Below, piece by piece: positions 22,880 to 33,875 of a stretch of DNA of 64,000 nucleotides. The notes under the pieces are model-generated. The model saw only the letters and a program-made list of their open reading frames with translations, was not told where the DNA came from and ran no database searches. The stretch is from Persicaria tinctoria. Lineage: Eukaryota; Streptophyta; Magnoliopsida; Caryophyllales; Polygonaceae. A program made the translations under genes and the position numbers. Each line of letters opens with the position of its first letter. The first letter of the stretch is position 1. The stretch covers positions 28,452,501 through 28,516,500 of the forward strand of contig JBANSL010000001.1 of the NCBI GenBank assembly GCA_037127255.1. Direction: 5' to 3'.

Positions 22880-24545
22880 TGATGTCCATGTTTTGAGTCA
22901 TGTTTTATATTGACTTTTATATCGATTTCTGTATGCATTTCATGCATTTGGGTTGGAATAGTACAGAATCTATGTAGTTTATGCTTATTTGCCAAATTAT
23001 GGAGTCTACACTAGTTTCTATTTAATTTCGCAGAAATCGGACGCACTTTGGAGCTTAAAGGAAACTCATAGAGAAGCTAAGAATGGTGAAGCTGGAGAAA
23101 AGACCATATTTCGACATCCATCATTCTGAATCAAGCTTTGATGTCTTCATGAGAGTTGTAGCCCTTGAAAAGAGCTTTCCAACGCATGCTCATATGCGTC
23201 AATCCGACGAACGATGACTCAGGAAAGTGCGTTTCAAGAACAGAGCAGAATGCTGAGAGCTCGACATGTACTCGAAGTCGAGTAGACCCTATTCGACGTC
23301 GACCAAGCTTGGTCGAAGTCGACTACCACCTGTTTGGGCCGTGAGACTGTTGGGCCATTACGAGCATGCTTGGACACGAAGCAAGGCTGATTTCATCCAG
23401 TTCTATCAAGATTTATCTAAGGAGAAGAGGATTTATCCACAAGAAGAATATATTTATTTATTTCCTTTTAGATAAATGTTCCCTTTATATCTAAGTTTTA
23501 TCTTTAGTTTTAGATAGAATTTCTTACCTTGATTAGCAAGGATTTAGCACTATAAATAAAGCCTAGGGGGCTGAGTTTTAATCATTCAATTTCAGAGATA
23601 CAGTTACACATATAAGTTTAGGAGTTCGAAGGTTTTAGGGTTTTGGCATTCAACGAGAGTTGAATTGCCGGGATTGTAAAGGCTTTGAATTTAGTTTAAT
23701 GCAAGTTGTTATTTCCTTTCAATCGATGTCTGAGGTTGCGATGAAGCGCGAGTAGTCCACCCACTTCTAGGGTTGGGGCGAGCCCGACGATAGCCATGCG
23801 TGTTTGAGGTAAAGATCCGACTTTTATCATGTTTTGAGTATCTAGTATTTGTTATATGTTTATTACCCATCTAATGGAGGTTCATGCTAACAACTTGGAT
23901 TGTGAACATAAAATCAGTAGAGATAATTAGGGTTTCTTGAAAGAGTTGTCTAATTGTTGGAAAAGGCGAAAGCTTAGTCCTTCGATGCGATCCACATGAT
24001 TATCTGTTTATTTCTGCCTTATGCATGCTTGGTTATCGTTGTTGCAAACCCCAATCTTGGAAGTCCTTTTCATACAGTTTAGTTCGAATCCCCAAAGCCT
24101 TTGCATTTACTTTATTTCGTTTTTATTCTCTGTCTTCCTCGAGATCGAATAGCACTCCTCGATCTTGACTACTAATCTTCGATCCAGGTCGTTGTAGCTT
24201 CTGTGTGCAGGTACTCGACCAAGACAAGCCGACGTCGACGAGGACTTTACTCGATCTCGAGTATCCCTTTGTCGAGATCGAGTAGCCTTTGCCGAGATCT
24301 GCTGCGCTGTGTTCGACTATCCGATCTTCTGTCGAGTAGCTGTACTCGAGATCTAGGACCACTGTTGTCGACTTCTGTGAGATTTCTCCGCTGCCTAGGA
24401 TCCGCTGACACGCTTCCTCGTTGATCGATCCTGACTTCCCGCTGCTACATCAGGAGGAGGTCTTGTAATTATTTGCAAGGGACGGAATCTGGTTTGCTCT
24501 ACTTTATTCATATTTTATTTGCAATCTCGATTTCCTCCTACAACA
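22880..24545 (+). repeat. Athila-like 3' LTR
   Basis: The 1666-bp partner of the 5' LTR has the same TG..CA ends. Differences are scattered single substitutions and one indel at the run near 23507. Confidence 0.93.
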
Positions 24546-24550
24546 ATGCC

Positions 24551-26256
24551 TCTCTCAACCATGATGGCAAAGGAGCAGACAATTGCTCGACAACCATTGC
24601 ACCGCACGAAAACAACATCACAAGGAGGAAGAAGAAGAAGATCATGTCTGGTTTGTTGTTGATTAAATTTGTTATCCTGTTGGCTCATTACAAACCGTGT
24701 CATTGTAATGATTTGTTGGCTTAATATATCTCATTGAATATGGAAGCGTTTTTTGAAAATCATATATATTGATTACCTCATACTTACGACATATATCCTA
24801 TATTTACTATAATACAGGAAGAACTTATTTATACAATCTTGGAGTTGGCGTAAATTAACCAATGAAACAAATATGCTTCGCGATGTTACATTTAATGTCC
24901 AGTCGTCGTCTTTGAGATAACTTGGAGACAATGGGTTTATTCCATAAGTGTTGTTCTCCGATCAAGGGACTTAAGAACTCAACTCCGAGGGTTTTGATTC
25001 AGGGAGGATTTGTAGAGCTATCTTGGATGTTCTCCCAATCGGATCCCTCACTTATAAGTGAGAGGGGGTATTTATAGTGTTACTAAGTGAGCAGTTTGTC
25101 GACTACCTCGTGGTTTGGCTGAGGACACGTGTTGTTCATGCCTCCATGCCAAGGGTTTTTTTGCATGTCGCAAGTGGTTGCTAGTGAGGTGGCACCTGAC
25201 TAGCGAGCTGTTCACTTTTGATTTAGTGTATGTAACGTGGAGTTTTGGTGGTGGATGCTAAGTGGTGAATAGAAATTGGTATTTTATAAGTAAGCGAACA
25301 AAATATGTGGATCGCGATGTTTCTTAGTTTAAGTAAAGGGTTCTTGACCTATAATAAATCGTAAGGAATTTTACTGTCATATGAAGAGTTCAAAGGATGT
25401 CGATAAAGTTTATACTGTTTGTTTGCGACCTTACCTGATCGCGGATTCTATGTGATTTTGTGTTGGATAACCTATTTATGATGCTATATCCATGATTTAT
25501 AAGAGAACTATTTTCTAGGTCATCGTCAAATATCATACAGCGCTTTGGATTATCTACTGTTCAAATAAGTTGTGGCCTTGGCTTTGTCTAAACTATAAAA
25601 TATTGTTATTAAGTTGTTTCTTGCAACTCATGTGTCCAATTTAATTTAGGCAATTTGATGAATGGAATGATTTTAGGTTATTACTAAAGGTTTTGAACTC
25701 TCATGAATGATTCTTATGAGTATGAGTCTGACTCAGATTGCCTCACTTGTGTATTTGTATAAACTGTAAAGTATTGTTGTCAAGTTGTTGTCCGCATTTT
25801 TTAATGCGTATAATTTGTCCAAATTTTTTTTGTCAGTACTTGGATTCTTGGATACGTTTATATTGTTTTTTTTTTGTCAAAGAGATGCTGAAATTATAAG
25901 TGTTGAGTATTGCTGAATTTTTTTTCCCGAAGAGATGCTGAATTTTTTATTGGTCATAATAAATGCTGAATTTTCTTTATCAACAACTCTTTTGTCAGCT
26001 ATCTGTCATATAAAGTTAGAATCTCAGCAGTTCGTTTGTCAGCTATTTATATCATAGTCCGTTTCTCAGCTCTGTCATAGTCCGTTTATCTGCGGTCCGT
26101 GGAAGAAGGAAGCGGGCAGTAGTTAAGAAATCACCGGTGGACATTTAACTAATAAAATTTTAATGGTAGACATTTTATTAATTAGGTTTCATTATATTAC
26201 ATGGACATTTTTATTATACTGATTTAGTTTTCAAAACGGGACGTCATTCAACGGAG
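24551..26256. other. Intergenic; possible LTR-like promoter patch
   Basis: The first 200 bp continue the interrupted minisatellite region. At 25045-25077 a dyad (ccctcacttataagtgagagg) is followed by gggtatttatagtg, which resembles an LTR promoter, but no LTR ends were found. The rest is AT-rich without a recognisable gene. 26133-26189 is the right partner of the inverted repeat at 9121-9176. Confidence 0.4.
26133..26189. repeat. Right member of the diverged inverted-repeat pair
   Basis: The sequence ccggtggacattta and the 40 bp that follow align in reverse complement with 9121-9176. A further partial copy (acatggacattttta) follows at 26200. Confidence 0.4.
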
Positions 26257-26347
26257 AAGCTTGTATATTTTTTTTTTTTTGGTAAACCAACGGGGCCAAG
26301 CCCCCTTAAGACAGAATTAAATTAACGAAACAGACCAAACAGCAAGT

Positions 26348-27965
26348 TCAACTGCCTTCAAAGAGCGCAGCTCTTCCGACATCAGAAACAGCAAAAGGAG
26401 ATAAAGCCTCCGGACAAACAGGAAGACAGGAGGTCCCAAGCGGACATGCGAAAGCAAAACTAGCTAAACTATCAGCGAGCCTGTTAGCCTCACGGAAAAT
26501 ATGACGGAGCTGGACATCCCAGCTCCTACGAAGGAAGCCTTGGCAAGCGACCACCAATGTTCTAAAAGGCGTTAGGCGGCCGCTAGGTGGAGGGTAACCG
26601 CCTAGCGCCTAGGCGGCTAGGCGGGTGCCTAGGCGGCGCCTAGGCGGACTTTGCGGGGTCTAGGCGGGACTAGGCGGGGTCTAGGCGGGACAAGACAGTG
26701 TCTAGGCGGAAATCCGCCTAGAGGCCCGCCTAGGCGTAAAAATTCCTAGGTGGCCTCCCGCCTAGCGCCCAGGCGGTGGCTAGGCGGCGCCTAGGCGCGA
26801 TTTTTAGAACACTGGCGACCACCAGGCTAGCACAGGGGTGCGTAGGCTTGATTGATTTCAAAATAAGATCCACCGCTCTCTTAGAGTCAGACTCGCATAA
26901 CACCTTCTTAGCACCATAGTTCCACGCCATCTCCAGACCCTTTGCTAAGCCCCACAGCTCGGCTTCCACCACCGAACAACAGCCTATGTTGTGGACGAAG
27001 CCATCAATCCATTCTCCTCTCTCATTGCGCAGCACACCACCCGCAGCTGCCAACCCTGACTCCTTCACAGCCCCATCGACATTCAGCTTCACCCAACCCC
27101 TCGGAGGGGCACACCAGCAGATCTCTGACGGCTTCCTCTCCTTCTCTTCCTTGGCGCCCAGACTGTTCCTCCTAGCCATATAGTAGCTCTTGGCGAGACT
27201 CCAGCAGCTTTCCGGCGACACCGGCGTCGCCTTGTGGTCGTTGAAGACACACTCATTCCTTCTAATCCAAAGCCTCCATAGTGCAGTCGCAAAGAAATCC
27301 CTCCACTGCACACCGTCAGGACCAGTTTTGTTTGAGGAGACGTTGCTCCTTATCCACGCAGCGAACGGGAGGACGAAAAATCCATCCTCCCGCCCGGCGC
27401 CTTCAACCTGCATCCAAAAATTCCTTACAGACACGCAATCTCTAAAAAGATGGGTGAAGGACTCGCTGCAGCTAGTACAGATAGGGCATAGGTCGGAATT
27501 ACCTATATGTCTTCTGACTCTCTCCGCATTCGTTAGGACACCTCCATTGCACGCCAGCCAAAGGAAAGCACGAATCTTCTCCACAACGTTCAACTTCCAG
27601 ATTTTATTAGCAAAGGAAGAATCGGCCGAGTGCAAGAGATTTACCTTGCAGATAGCCGAATACCCGGATTTAACCGAATAATCTCCATCACTACTCTCCG
27701 CCCAGCATACTCTGTCTTCGGCATCCGAGACAGCAACCGCGGCTATTTTCAAGATCGTCGCACTAGGAAGAAGATGCGCAAATCTGCACCACGCCCAGCC
27801 CACGTCCTTAACCCAGAACTCATTCACCGTAACCCATGTCTGCTCCACACTCCTATCCTCAGTCTTCAACTCTATCAGCGGGACATTCTCTATCCAGGCA
27901 TCCTCCCAGAACTTGATATTAGCGCCATCACCCACCCGCCACTTGATGTGCGGTTTGATGATCAA
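26348..27965 (-). pseudogene. LINE ORF2 3' part: zf-RVT and RNase H domains
   Basis: The frame from 27965 encodes the zf-RVT module (VGDGANIKFWEDAW, KIWKLNVVEKIRAFLWLA, CPICTSCSESFTHLFRDC) and then a plant-LINE RNase H (GWVKLNVDGAVKES, AAAGGVLRNERGEW, VVEAELWGLAKGLEMAW). The frame is cut in ASLVVA at 26815 by the nested element. It resumes exactly at 26556 with VVACQGFL, then HIFREANRLADSLASFA and a stop at 26348. The 5' part of ORF2 (endonuclease, RT palm) is missing because of 5' truncation. Apart from the nested insertion the reading frame is undamaged, so the LINE was young when it was hit. Confidence 0.9.
26557..26814. mobile_element. 258-bp GC-rich Mutator-like non-autonomous element
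   Basis: The termini are inverted repeats (atgttctaaaa...ttttagaacactg) and the interior is built from many ctaggcgg/ccgcctag words. The flanks are a perfect 10-bp duplication GCGACCACCA (26547-26556 and 26815-26824). This length fits the 9-11 bp made by Mutator-like transposases. Removing one duplication and the element rejoins the LINE RNase H frame exactly. Confidence 0.88.
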
Positions 27966-28182
27966 GAAGCTAAGCTTGTATATTATTTACACGATATATA
28001 TACTTTGTTATCGTCTCTTCCCGTTTGCAGGTACGACTTCGATGTCCTTTTATATATATCCACCAAATATATAAAATTAAATTGTATGAATTAGTCAGAT
28101 TTGTGCTCTCATAATCCGATTGATCAAAACCTTTAAATAACCGATTAAACGGTCAACTTAGCTTCTTTAATTTATAATACTG

Positions 28183-28190
28183 TATAAATA
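28183..28190 (+). promoter_or_regulatory. TATA box of the receptor-like kinase gene
   Basis: TATAAATA lies 76 bp upstream of the kinase ATG, giving a predicted start near 28215 and a 5' UTR of about 50 nt. The position was inferred from spacing only. Confidence 0.5.
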
Positions 28191-28265
28191 ACGTCCCGTC
28201 ACTTAATTTCATACATTCTCCCACGAATTAAACCCAAATTAAATCTAACCAAAAGAAATAATTAA

Positions 28266-30581
28266 ATGGCAAGCAAGTCGACCAAAATCTTCGTCTCAAG
28301 CGCCCTGGCCCTCGCCCTCCTCATCCTCGCCGTGGTCGCCGCCGTCCGCCTCGGCCCCACCTGGGGCATCATCCTCATCCTCGTCACCGCCATCTCCGCC
28401 GCCATCTCCACCCTCCTCTACCTCCTCCTCCGCCACCTCACCTCCGCCCGCCGACCCAGCCTTGAGCTCCGGCAACCAGGCGCCACCACCAGCTTCATCC
28501 ACCGCATAGCCGGCGTGCCGACCAACTTCCCCTACAAGGAGCTGGAGCACGCCACTGACAACTTCAACTCCCTCCTGGGGCGCGGCGGCTCTGGGACCGT
28601 CTTCAAGGGGATCCTGGGGGACGGGACGGCGGTGGCCGTGAAGAGGATCGAGTCGGCGGAGGAGGAGAGGGGGGAGAAGGAGTTCCGGTCGGAGGTGGCG
28701 GCCATAGCGAGCGTGCAGCACGTGAGCCTGGTGAGGCTCCTAGGGTTCAGCGTGGTCCCAGGCGGGCTGAGGTTCTTGGTGTACGAGTTCGTGGAGAATG
28801 GGTCGTTGGATGGGTGGATCTTTCCCCGCCGGGACGGCAGGAACCGCCCCACTGGCTGCCTGCCGTGGCAGCTCCGGTTTCGGGTGGCGGTGGATGTCGC
28901 CAAGGCGCTGTCGTACCTCCACCATGATTGCAGGTATATGATCATCACCTCCAAATGTTTATATGATAATATGTAATAATTCCATCTTGATTTGCCATCT
29001 TGGATATAAATTGCGGTCAATTTATTTTCTGATTGAGTTTCGTAAGATTTGACTAGATTGATTTATGCTAACATAGATCTTTGATTCAACCTAACTTCCT
29101 CGATCTATCTAGGAGATATATATATATATATACATATCCCCACAATTATTAGTGTTGATGGTCTTGTCTATGCCACTCTTCGGTTAGGTCTTTTGTTGTT
29201 TCTTTGTTTATGGCCCTAGTGTCTAATTTGTCTATGCCACTTTTCGGTTAGGAGATATATATAATGTAATTTGATAAATAGTTGTTGAATTGTTAACGAA
29301 AACACAACAAAATACACGGCATAAATTCCCTCCAAAACATGAAGAAAAGACAGAAAGTTATAAAGTGGAAAAAACATAACGAGGGGTTTGTGAAACTTAA
29401 TTTTGACGTTGTAAGAGTTGGCTCGGGTATTGCTACTTCTGGCTTTGTCATCCGCGATTGCTGAGGGTCAATCCTCTCATATGGTGCCAGCGGTCTCGGG
29501 AAGATTTTTGTTTTTCAAGCAGAGTGTCTTGGTCTTCAAGCTTGACTCCTAGAAGCTACTAAGAGAGATTTCTCTTGTATTGAGGTGGAGGACGACTGCT
29601 TGACTATGATCAATGTCATGGAGGGGTTTTGGCAGTGTCCATAGGAGATCGAGATTGCAATTCGGATGCCCTCAGTCTTTGTCGAGCACACCTTCAATAA
29701 TGTCATCTTCTAGCATACCCTCGGAGAGGGGAATCACGTAGTTGATAGGTTGGTGCATCTTGGTCTATACTCGCAGGTTGCTGAAGTGTGTGCTACAGCT
29801 GAGTTCGTTGACGTTGTTCGCCAGAATATCCTGCTAGACGTGAAGCCGACCTAACCACCCCAAATCTTTGTCTTGCATTAAAAAAAAAACAATACACGGT
29901 ATAAATGAATTGCATGAGCTAATAAAACATGCTATATTGCTTAGGTCTAAAATACCCCACCTAGACGTGAAGCCGGAGAACATCTTGCTAGACGGCAGCT
30001 TCCGTGCGGTGGTGGCGGACTTCGGCCTGTCGAAGCTGATGGCAAGGGAGGACAGCAAGGTCATCACCCGAGTGCGTGGTACCCGCGGATACTTCGCCCC
30101 AGAGTGGCTCCTAGAGCAAGGCATCTCCGAGAAATGTGACGTCTACAGCTTCGGGATGGTCCTCGTCGAGCTGATCGGAGGGCAGCGGGGCATCCGGCAA
30201 TCGGATACCCGCAATTGGGAGTTCTTCCCGCAGATCCTGACCGACAAGATCAAGGAGGGGAAGCTCATGGACGCCGTGGACCGGCGGCTCCGGGAAGGCA
30301 GGCACAGGGTGGACGAGCAGGAGGTCAGAAGGATGGCCTACGTTGGCCTTTGGTGCGTCCAGGAGAAGCCCAAGGCTAGGCCCAGTATGGCCCAAGTTGT
30401 CCGGATGCTCGAGGGGCTCGTTGCCGTCGAGCCTCCACCTGAGACCGAGATGCTGGTGGCGGGTCTCCTGGCCGTCGATAGGGATCGGAGTCGGGATGAT
30501 AGGCGACATGGGTTTGCGGACAGTGGTGGCTCTACGTCGAATGACTCGCTTGGGTTCGGGTCGGTGCTCGGGGGTAGATAG
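28266..30581 (+). CDS. Receptor-like protein kinase, At5g20050 type (2 exons)
   Basis: CDS join 28266-28933, 29945-30581: 434 aa, split after the AG of an AGG codon, intron GT..AG of 1011 bp. There are two hydrophobic segments (residues 8-27 and 34-56) with only a few residues outside, so it lacks a real ectodomain. The Ser/Thr kinase follows: glycine loop GRGGSG 105-110, Lys126 (AVAVK), HLDVKPEN 228-235, DFG 248-250, APE 274-276. HLD replaces HRD, so this is a non-RD kinase. All catalytic residues are present. The nearest family recalled is 'probable receptor-like protein kinase At5g20050', of unknown ligand. The tail (residues 390-434) is Ser/Gly/Asp-rich. Codons are extremely GC3-rich (57 of the first 60 end in G or C), unlike its neighbours. 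A LINE lies in the intron. Confidence 0.9.
29164..29258. repeat. Intronic direct repeat, gtctatgccactcttcgg
   Basis: A segment reading gtctatgccactcttcgg at about 29167 recurs as gtctatgccacttttcgg at about 29233. Both are followed by ttagg, and an agatatatata run occurs beside both. It is a short duplication in the kinase intron with no known role. Confidence 0.6.
29327..29890 (+). mobile_element. 5'-truncated LINE in the kinase intron
   Basis: The insertion ends in a poly(A) run (29879-29889) and is flanked by a 16-bp target duplication, aatacacggcataaat (29311-29326) and aatacacggtataaat (29891-29906), with one mismatch. Translation shows a degraded RNase H domain (FVKLNFDVV, SGFVIRD, FQAECLGLQ, EGNHVVDRLVHLGL) with several stops. 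It lies in the same orientation as the gene and stops 54 bp before the exon 2 acceptor, so the acceptor region is native DNA. Confidence 0.88.
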
Positions 30582-30807
30582 TTCTTCTGTTAATAAATCT
30601 GGCTATCATCACTTTGTGGATATATTGTGTGATCTCATATATGCAAATGTAGCGAGTTTTTGGACCTTTTTAGTTGGATCTCAACCGGATTTTCGATTCA
30701 TACTGAAATGTACAATGAGATTGTAAAAAAACACATCTACAATGGAGTCCGGATCTCCTGTAACACCGGGCTACTACACCTCTCTGCCTCATCAAACGTA
30801 TATGGCA

Positions 30808-32482
30808 TCAAGAAGACGGGAGAAGTTTATCTCGGTCAGCTTCATCGCTTTCAGTTCGTTCGCAAGGACCCTCGTCTTCTGATGAAGGTACATTCTCGTC
30901 TTCTGCGAAAACAAAGGAATTGTGACAAAAAAGAGCACAGGCCAGCTGAGATGTCAAGTCGGTTTTAACAGTCGATAGACTACTTACCTGCAGACTGATG
31001 ACACTCGGGTAACTGTTTGACGGTTGTCTCTTGAAGGCATTCGGGGAGCAAGCAACTGCAAACAGACCCTGCAATTCGGTATGAAAATAGTTCTGTTACC
31101 TTCCCTGATCATCTCCCATACCAAACTCTTTCGAAAAAGGAAACAAAATTAACAGCATATGATGCAAAAACCTAAATTTGACAACATACTTACCGACGTG
31201 AGCTAGACGATTTACCCATCCAGGTATGTGCTTCCCAGTCAATCTCCAAGCCATTTCGTCCGTGAAATGGTTACAGTTTTTCGTGATCAGATGATAAGAG
31301 CACCCATGGTACTCAGAGGCAGCGGTCTCCAAGAGTGTTCGAAATTCAGACAGAGGCAGATTTATGCGGCCCAGAGATATGGAGCACCGGTAAATGAAGC
31401 CTGGACAGCTCCTGGGTTCCACTTCAAAGACTCCACTAAACGGGAAATCGTGAGCTCCAAATCCATACTCCTTCCCGTGAACTGCGTGCATCAGGTACCT
31501 CAACAAGTGTGTTCAGATTCAAGAAATTTGAAGACATAAGCCTCAACAGCTAATGCATAAGCAAGAATCAAATTGAGGAAAGAAAGTTCAGTCGCAAGAA
31601 CCCGCTCTTTAGGAAATATCAGCATGGGTTTTCCAGCCACACAGTCAAACATATAATCCTTGGGGCTTAAATTTTCGTGGTAGGAAAATCGGGATGCGTT
31701 TGGAAATTGGCAATTTTGACACACACACACACAACATAGACAACTTTCTTGATGCTTGTCGTCGAATTGGCAAGCTGAACCTTGCTAAGGCTTTGTGTTC
31801 AGACATTCTCCGATTCATATGCACTAGCAACTAGTACAATACCAACAACAACAACAATAACAAGCCTTGAAAAACACTCAAGATTTCAGCATAAACATCA
31901 CCACAACACTATCTCATTGTCACAAGGAAAAGAGCATTTTGAGATTGATCAATAAAAGAACCCTAATTTAAGTTCCCAGCACAACCAAAATCAAAAATAG
32001 AATTCCAACCAAATGCCTTCAAAACTCAACACATCATTCCAAACCCATATTGCAGTTTCAACCAAATGCCACTTAAGAATGATGGACTGATATTGACAAA
32101 ACAAAAAAAAAAATACTTCAGTTGCTACATAGCCATATCAATTAGGAATCATGTTCCAACCCAATACCCTCAAAACTCATTTCGTTGCCTCAAACAAATA
32201 CATCAATTTCCACTTACAACAAACCAATAAAAAAAAAATTCAGATAAGTGGCAAAGAAAACACAAAGTCAGGCCCCAAAACAGAAGCGCAGTCACACAAA
32301 TGAACAACGATAGGAACAAGAAGAGTTATGATAGAGAAGTGACCTTCAATGCCGGAGTGAAAAATCCCAAATCCGAACCAGTAGGTGTAATTATTGAGAG
32401 GGGTAAGATCATATACATTCACCACCACCTGGGTTTCGGTGTCCGAATTAGGTTTGGAGGCTTTTGCTTCTCCTGCACCCAT
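30808..32482 (-). CDS. DeSI-like PPPDE peptidase (4 exons)
   Basis: CDS complement of exons 32482-32344, 31481-31194, 31068-30988 and 30902-30808: 603 nt, 200 aa. All introns are GT..AG with phase kept throughout. The PPPDE fold is complete: NVYDLTPLN at residues 22-30, then catalytic His42 in GIFHSGIEVHG, EYGFGAH, EVEPRSCPGF and catalytic Cys116 in LITKNCNHF. Exon 3 supplies the GSVCSCLLPE segment of the family. The C-terminus is acidic (EDENVPSSEDEG). Animal relatives remove SUMO or ubiquitin or act on acyl-proteins; the plant substrate is uncertain. It resembles the At4g17486 'DeSI-like' group and is of normal length. It is convergent with the kinase gene, 226 bp apart. The start ATG sits in a good context (gaagATGGGT). 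Confidence 0.93.
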
Positions 32483-32519
32483 CTTCAGAGCTCCACCTAA
32501 CTAACAAGATCCAACAGCC

Positions 32520-33840
32520 GAGAATTTCGAAACGGGGAGTTTGATTTTCCGTCCAATTTGAATAAGCCCTTTGATGATTATATTTATGGGTATAGCGGAG
32601 AGGTTGGATGATTGATTTGGAATGCAGTCTCCAGCGAATACCCAACACCATCCAGCAAGGAAGGAAGCATGGAAAAAGTTGATAAACAAGAAAAAGGTTC
32701 TCATACTTTCCATATATTTCCAACGGTAACCAAATTATTCCGAGAATTATAAATGTTTTAAAAAACTATTCCCTCTGAAGAAGATCAATATGGAGTAATT
32801 ATTACTACATACGCGTATATCTTTGAGGATAGACATAATGATTAAGATGGCGTTCTTATATGACAGGAGGGATTAGTGGTAAATACCCCACAATTTGACA
32901 TTTTTTTTTAAATAAAAATATCTGCTAGTTTTGCAAAACCCCCCTTTCCCTCAACTATTCAGTTGAAACTGGGATTACATGTCATCAATCTTTAAAATGG
33001 TAGGATTCGGATTAAACTTTCATCTATCGTTAGCCGTAGATGATATTTTCCCATTTGAATTTTGTGCTTCTGCGTTTTATTTCATGCTTTCATCATTTTG
33101 ATTGCATACGTGGATGATATAATCCATCATTCAAGATTACTGGCATGTTGGTTCACTCGCCTCCATATTTAAATTTGTCCGTAATTTGCATCAGTCCTGT
33201 TTGAACCACACTTCAATTGTGCGCTTGCAGATTGGACACAACACAGGATAAAATCTACAAGAATTTGAAAGCAAGTTCGGCAACCACAGCTAAAGATTCA
33301 CTCAGAGAACAGTTACCCATATTAAAATGATTATGACTAGGAAGGACCCGAAAAATATGGATCCGAAGCTGCAATAGCAAGATGAACAATTCCATACAAG
33401 TTCCAGTCTAGCAAATTTGCAAGAAACCAAAACGCCTTGGTTTCAATGGAGAAAATTAAGAGTTCGAAAGGTAGGAAAGGTACCAACTGAGGAAAGTGTT
33501 TCCCCAAATAACTTATAATCACCCACTATGCACGAAACAGCCATCTTTCCCCATATATATCCAGCACGGCGTCCACCCAACTGAGCTTCAGAGGCTGCTG
33601 CTAGGCTCGCGCCTTCTCGGCAGATCAGGTGCTTCAGCAACCCATCTGCTCTACCTATATAAACAAGATGTGGCTCATTAAGTCATTAGTACGACAACCC
33701 ATGTCACATTTGAAGCGAGACATAAGAGTACTTCAAAGTTCATCCCGTCTGCTTATAACAAGCAAACTTCAATCAGCAATGTTAACAAGAACAGGAAGAT
33801 TAATTTAAAAAAAGGTCTTACATTCATTCTTCCTTCCAGG
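32520..33840. other. Intergenic between DeSI-like and DUF1644 genes
   Basis: The left end would hold the DeSI-like 5' UTR and promoter; a weak TATA-like ataaatataatc lies at 32577-32588 (minus strand). The right end would hold the DUF1644 3' UTR, possibly with an intron because gaatgaat|gtaagacc at about 33813-33828 is a plausible donor. No other coding region was recognised. Confidence 0.45.
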
Positions 33841-33875
33841 CATCTCATTTGAGCAGACTGGGGGCAGCTGAACCC

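Larger units (their letters stand above)
16566..24545 (+). mobile_element. Athila-like gypsy element, Gag-protease only, 7980 bp
   Basis: LTRs of 1667 bp (16566-18232) and 1666 bp (22880-24545), TGATGTCC...CTACAACA, are flanked by the perfect target duplication ATGCC (16561-16565 and 24546-24550). The primer site after the 5' LTR (ttggcgctgttgccgggga) is the Asp-tRNA type used by Athila elements. The internal region encodes Gag and an aspartic protease but no reverse transcriptase, RNase H or integrase. It is therefore non-autonomous and would need a helper. LTR divergence by eye is about 2%. LTRs and interior are peppered with TCGA dyads. It inserted into a minisatellite. Confidence 0.93.
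26269..27971 (-). mobile_element. 5'-truncated LINE insertion with poly(A)
   Basis: A poly-T run at 26267-26280 is the poly(A) tail on the minus strand. The insertion is flanked by a 13-bp target duplication AAGCTTGTATATT (26257-26269 and 27972-27984; the last T overlaps the tail). Only the 3' part of ORF2 is present: the zinc-binding reverse-transcriptase region and RNase H. A 258-bp element is nested at 26557-26814. 5' truncation and a poly(A) tail are hallmarks of target-primed reverse transcription. Confidence 0.93.

Noticed and set aside
11387..24545. Endogenous pararetrovirus or envelope-bearing element
   Set aside because: No movement protein, coat protein or envelope-like frame was seen; both elements have normal LTRs and copia- or Athila-type gag regions.
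28296..28721. 141-codon antisense frame over kinase exon 1
   Set aside because: It is a shadow of the extreme GC3 of the sense gene.
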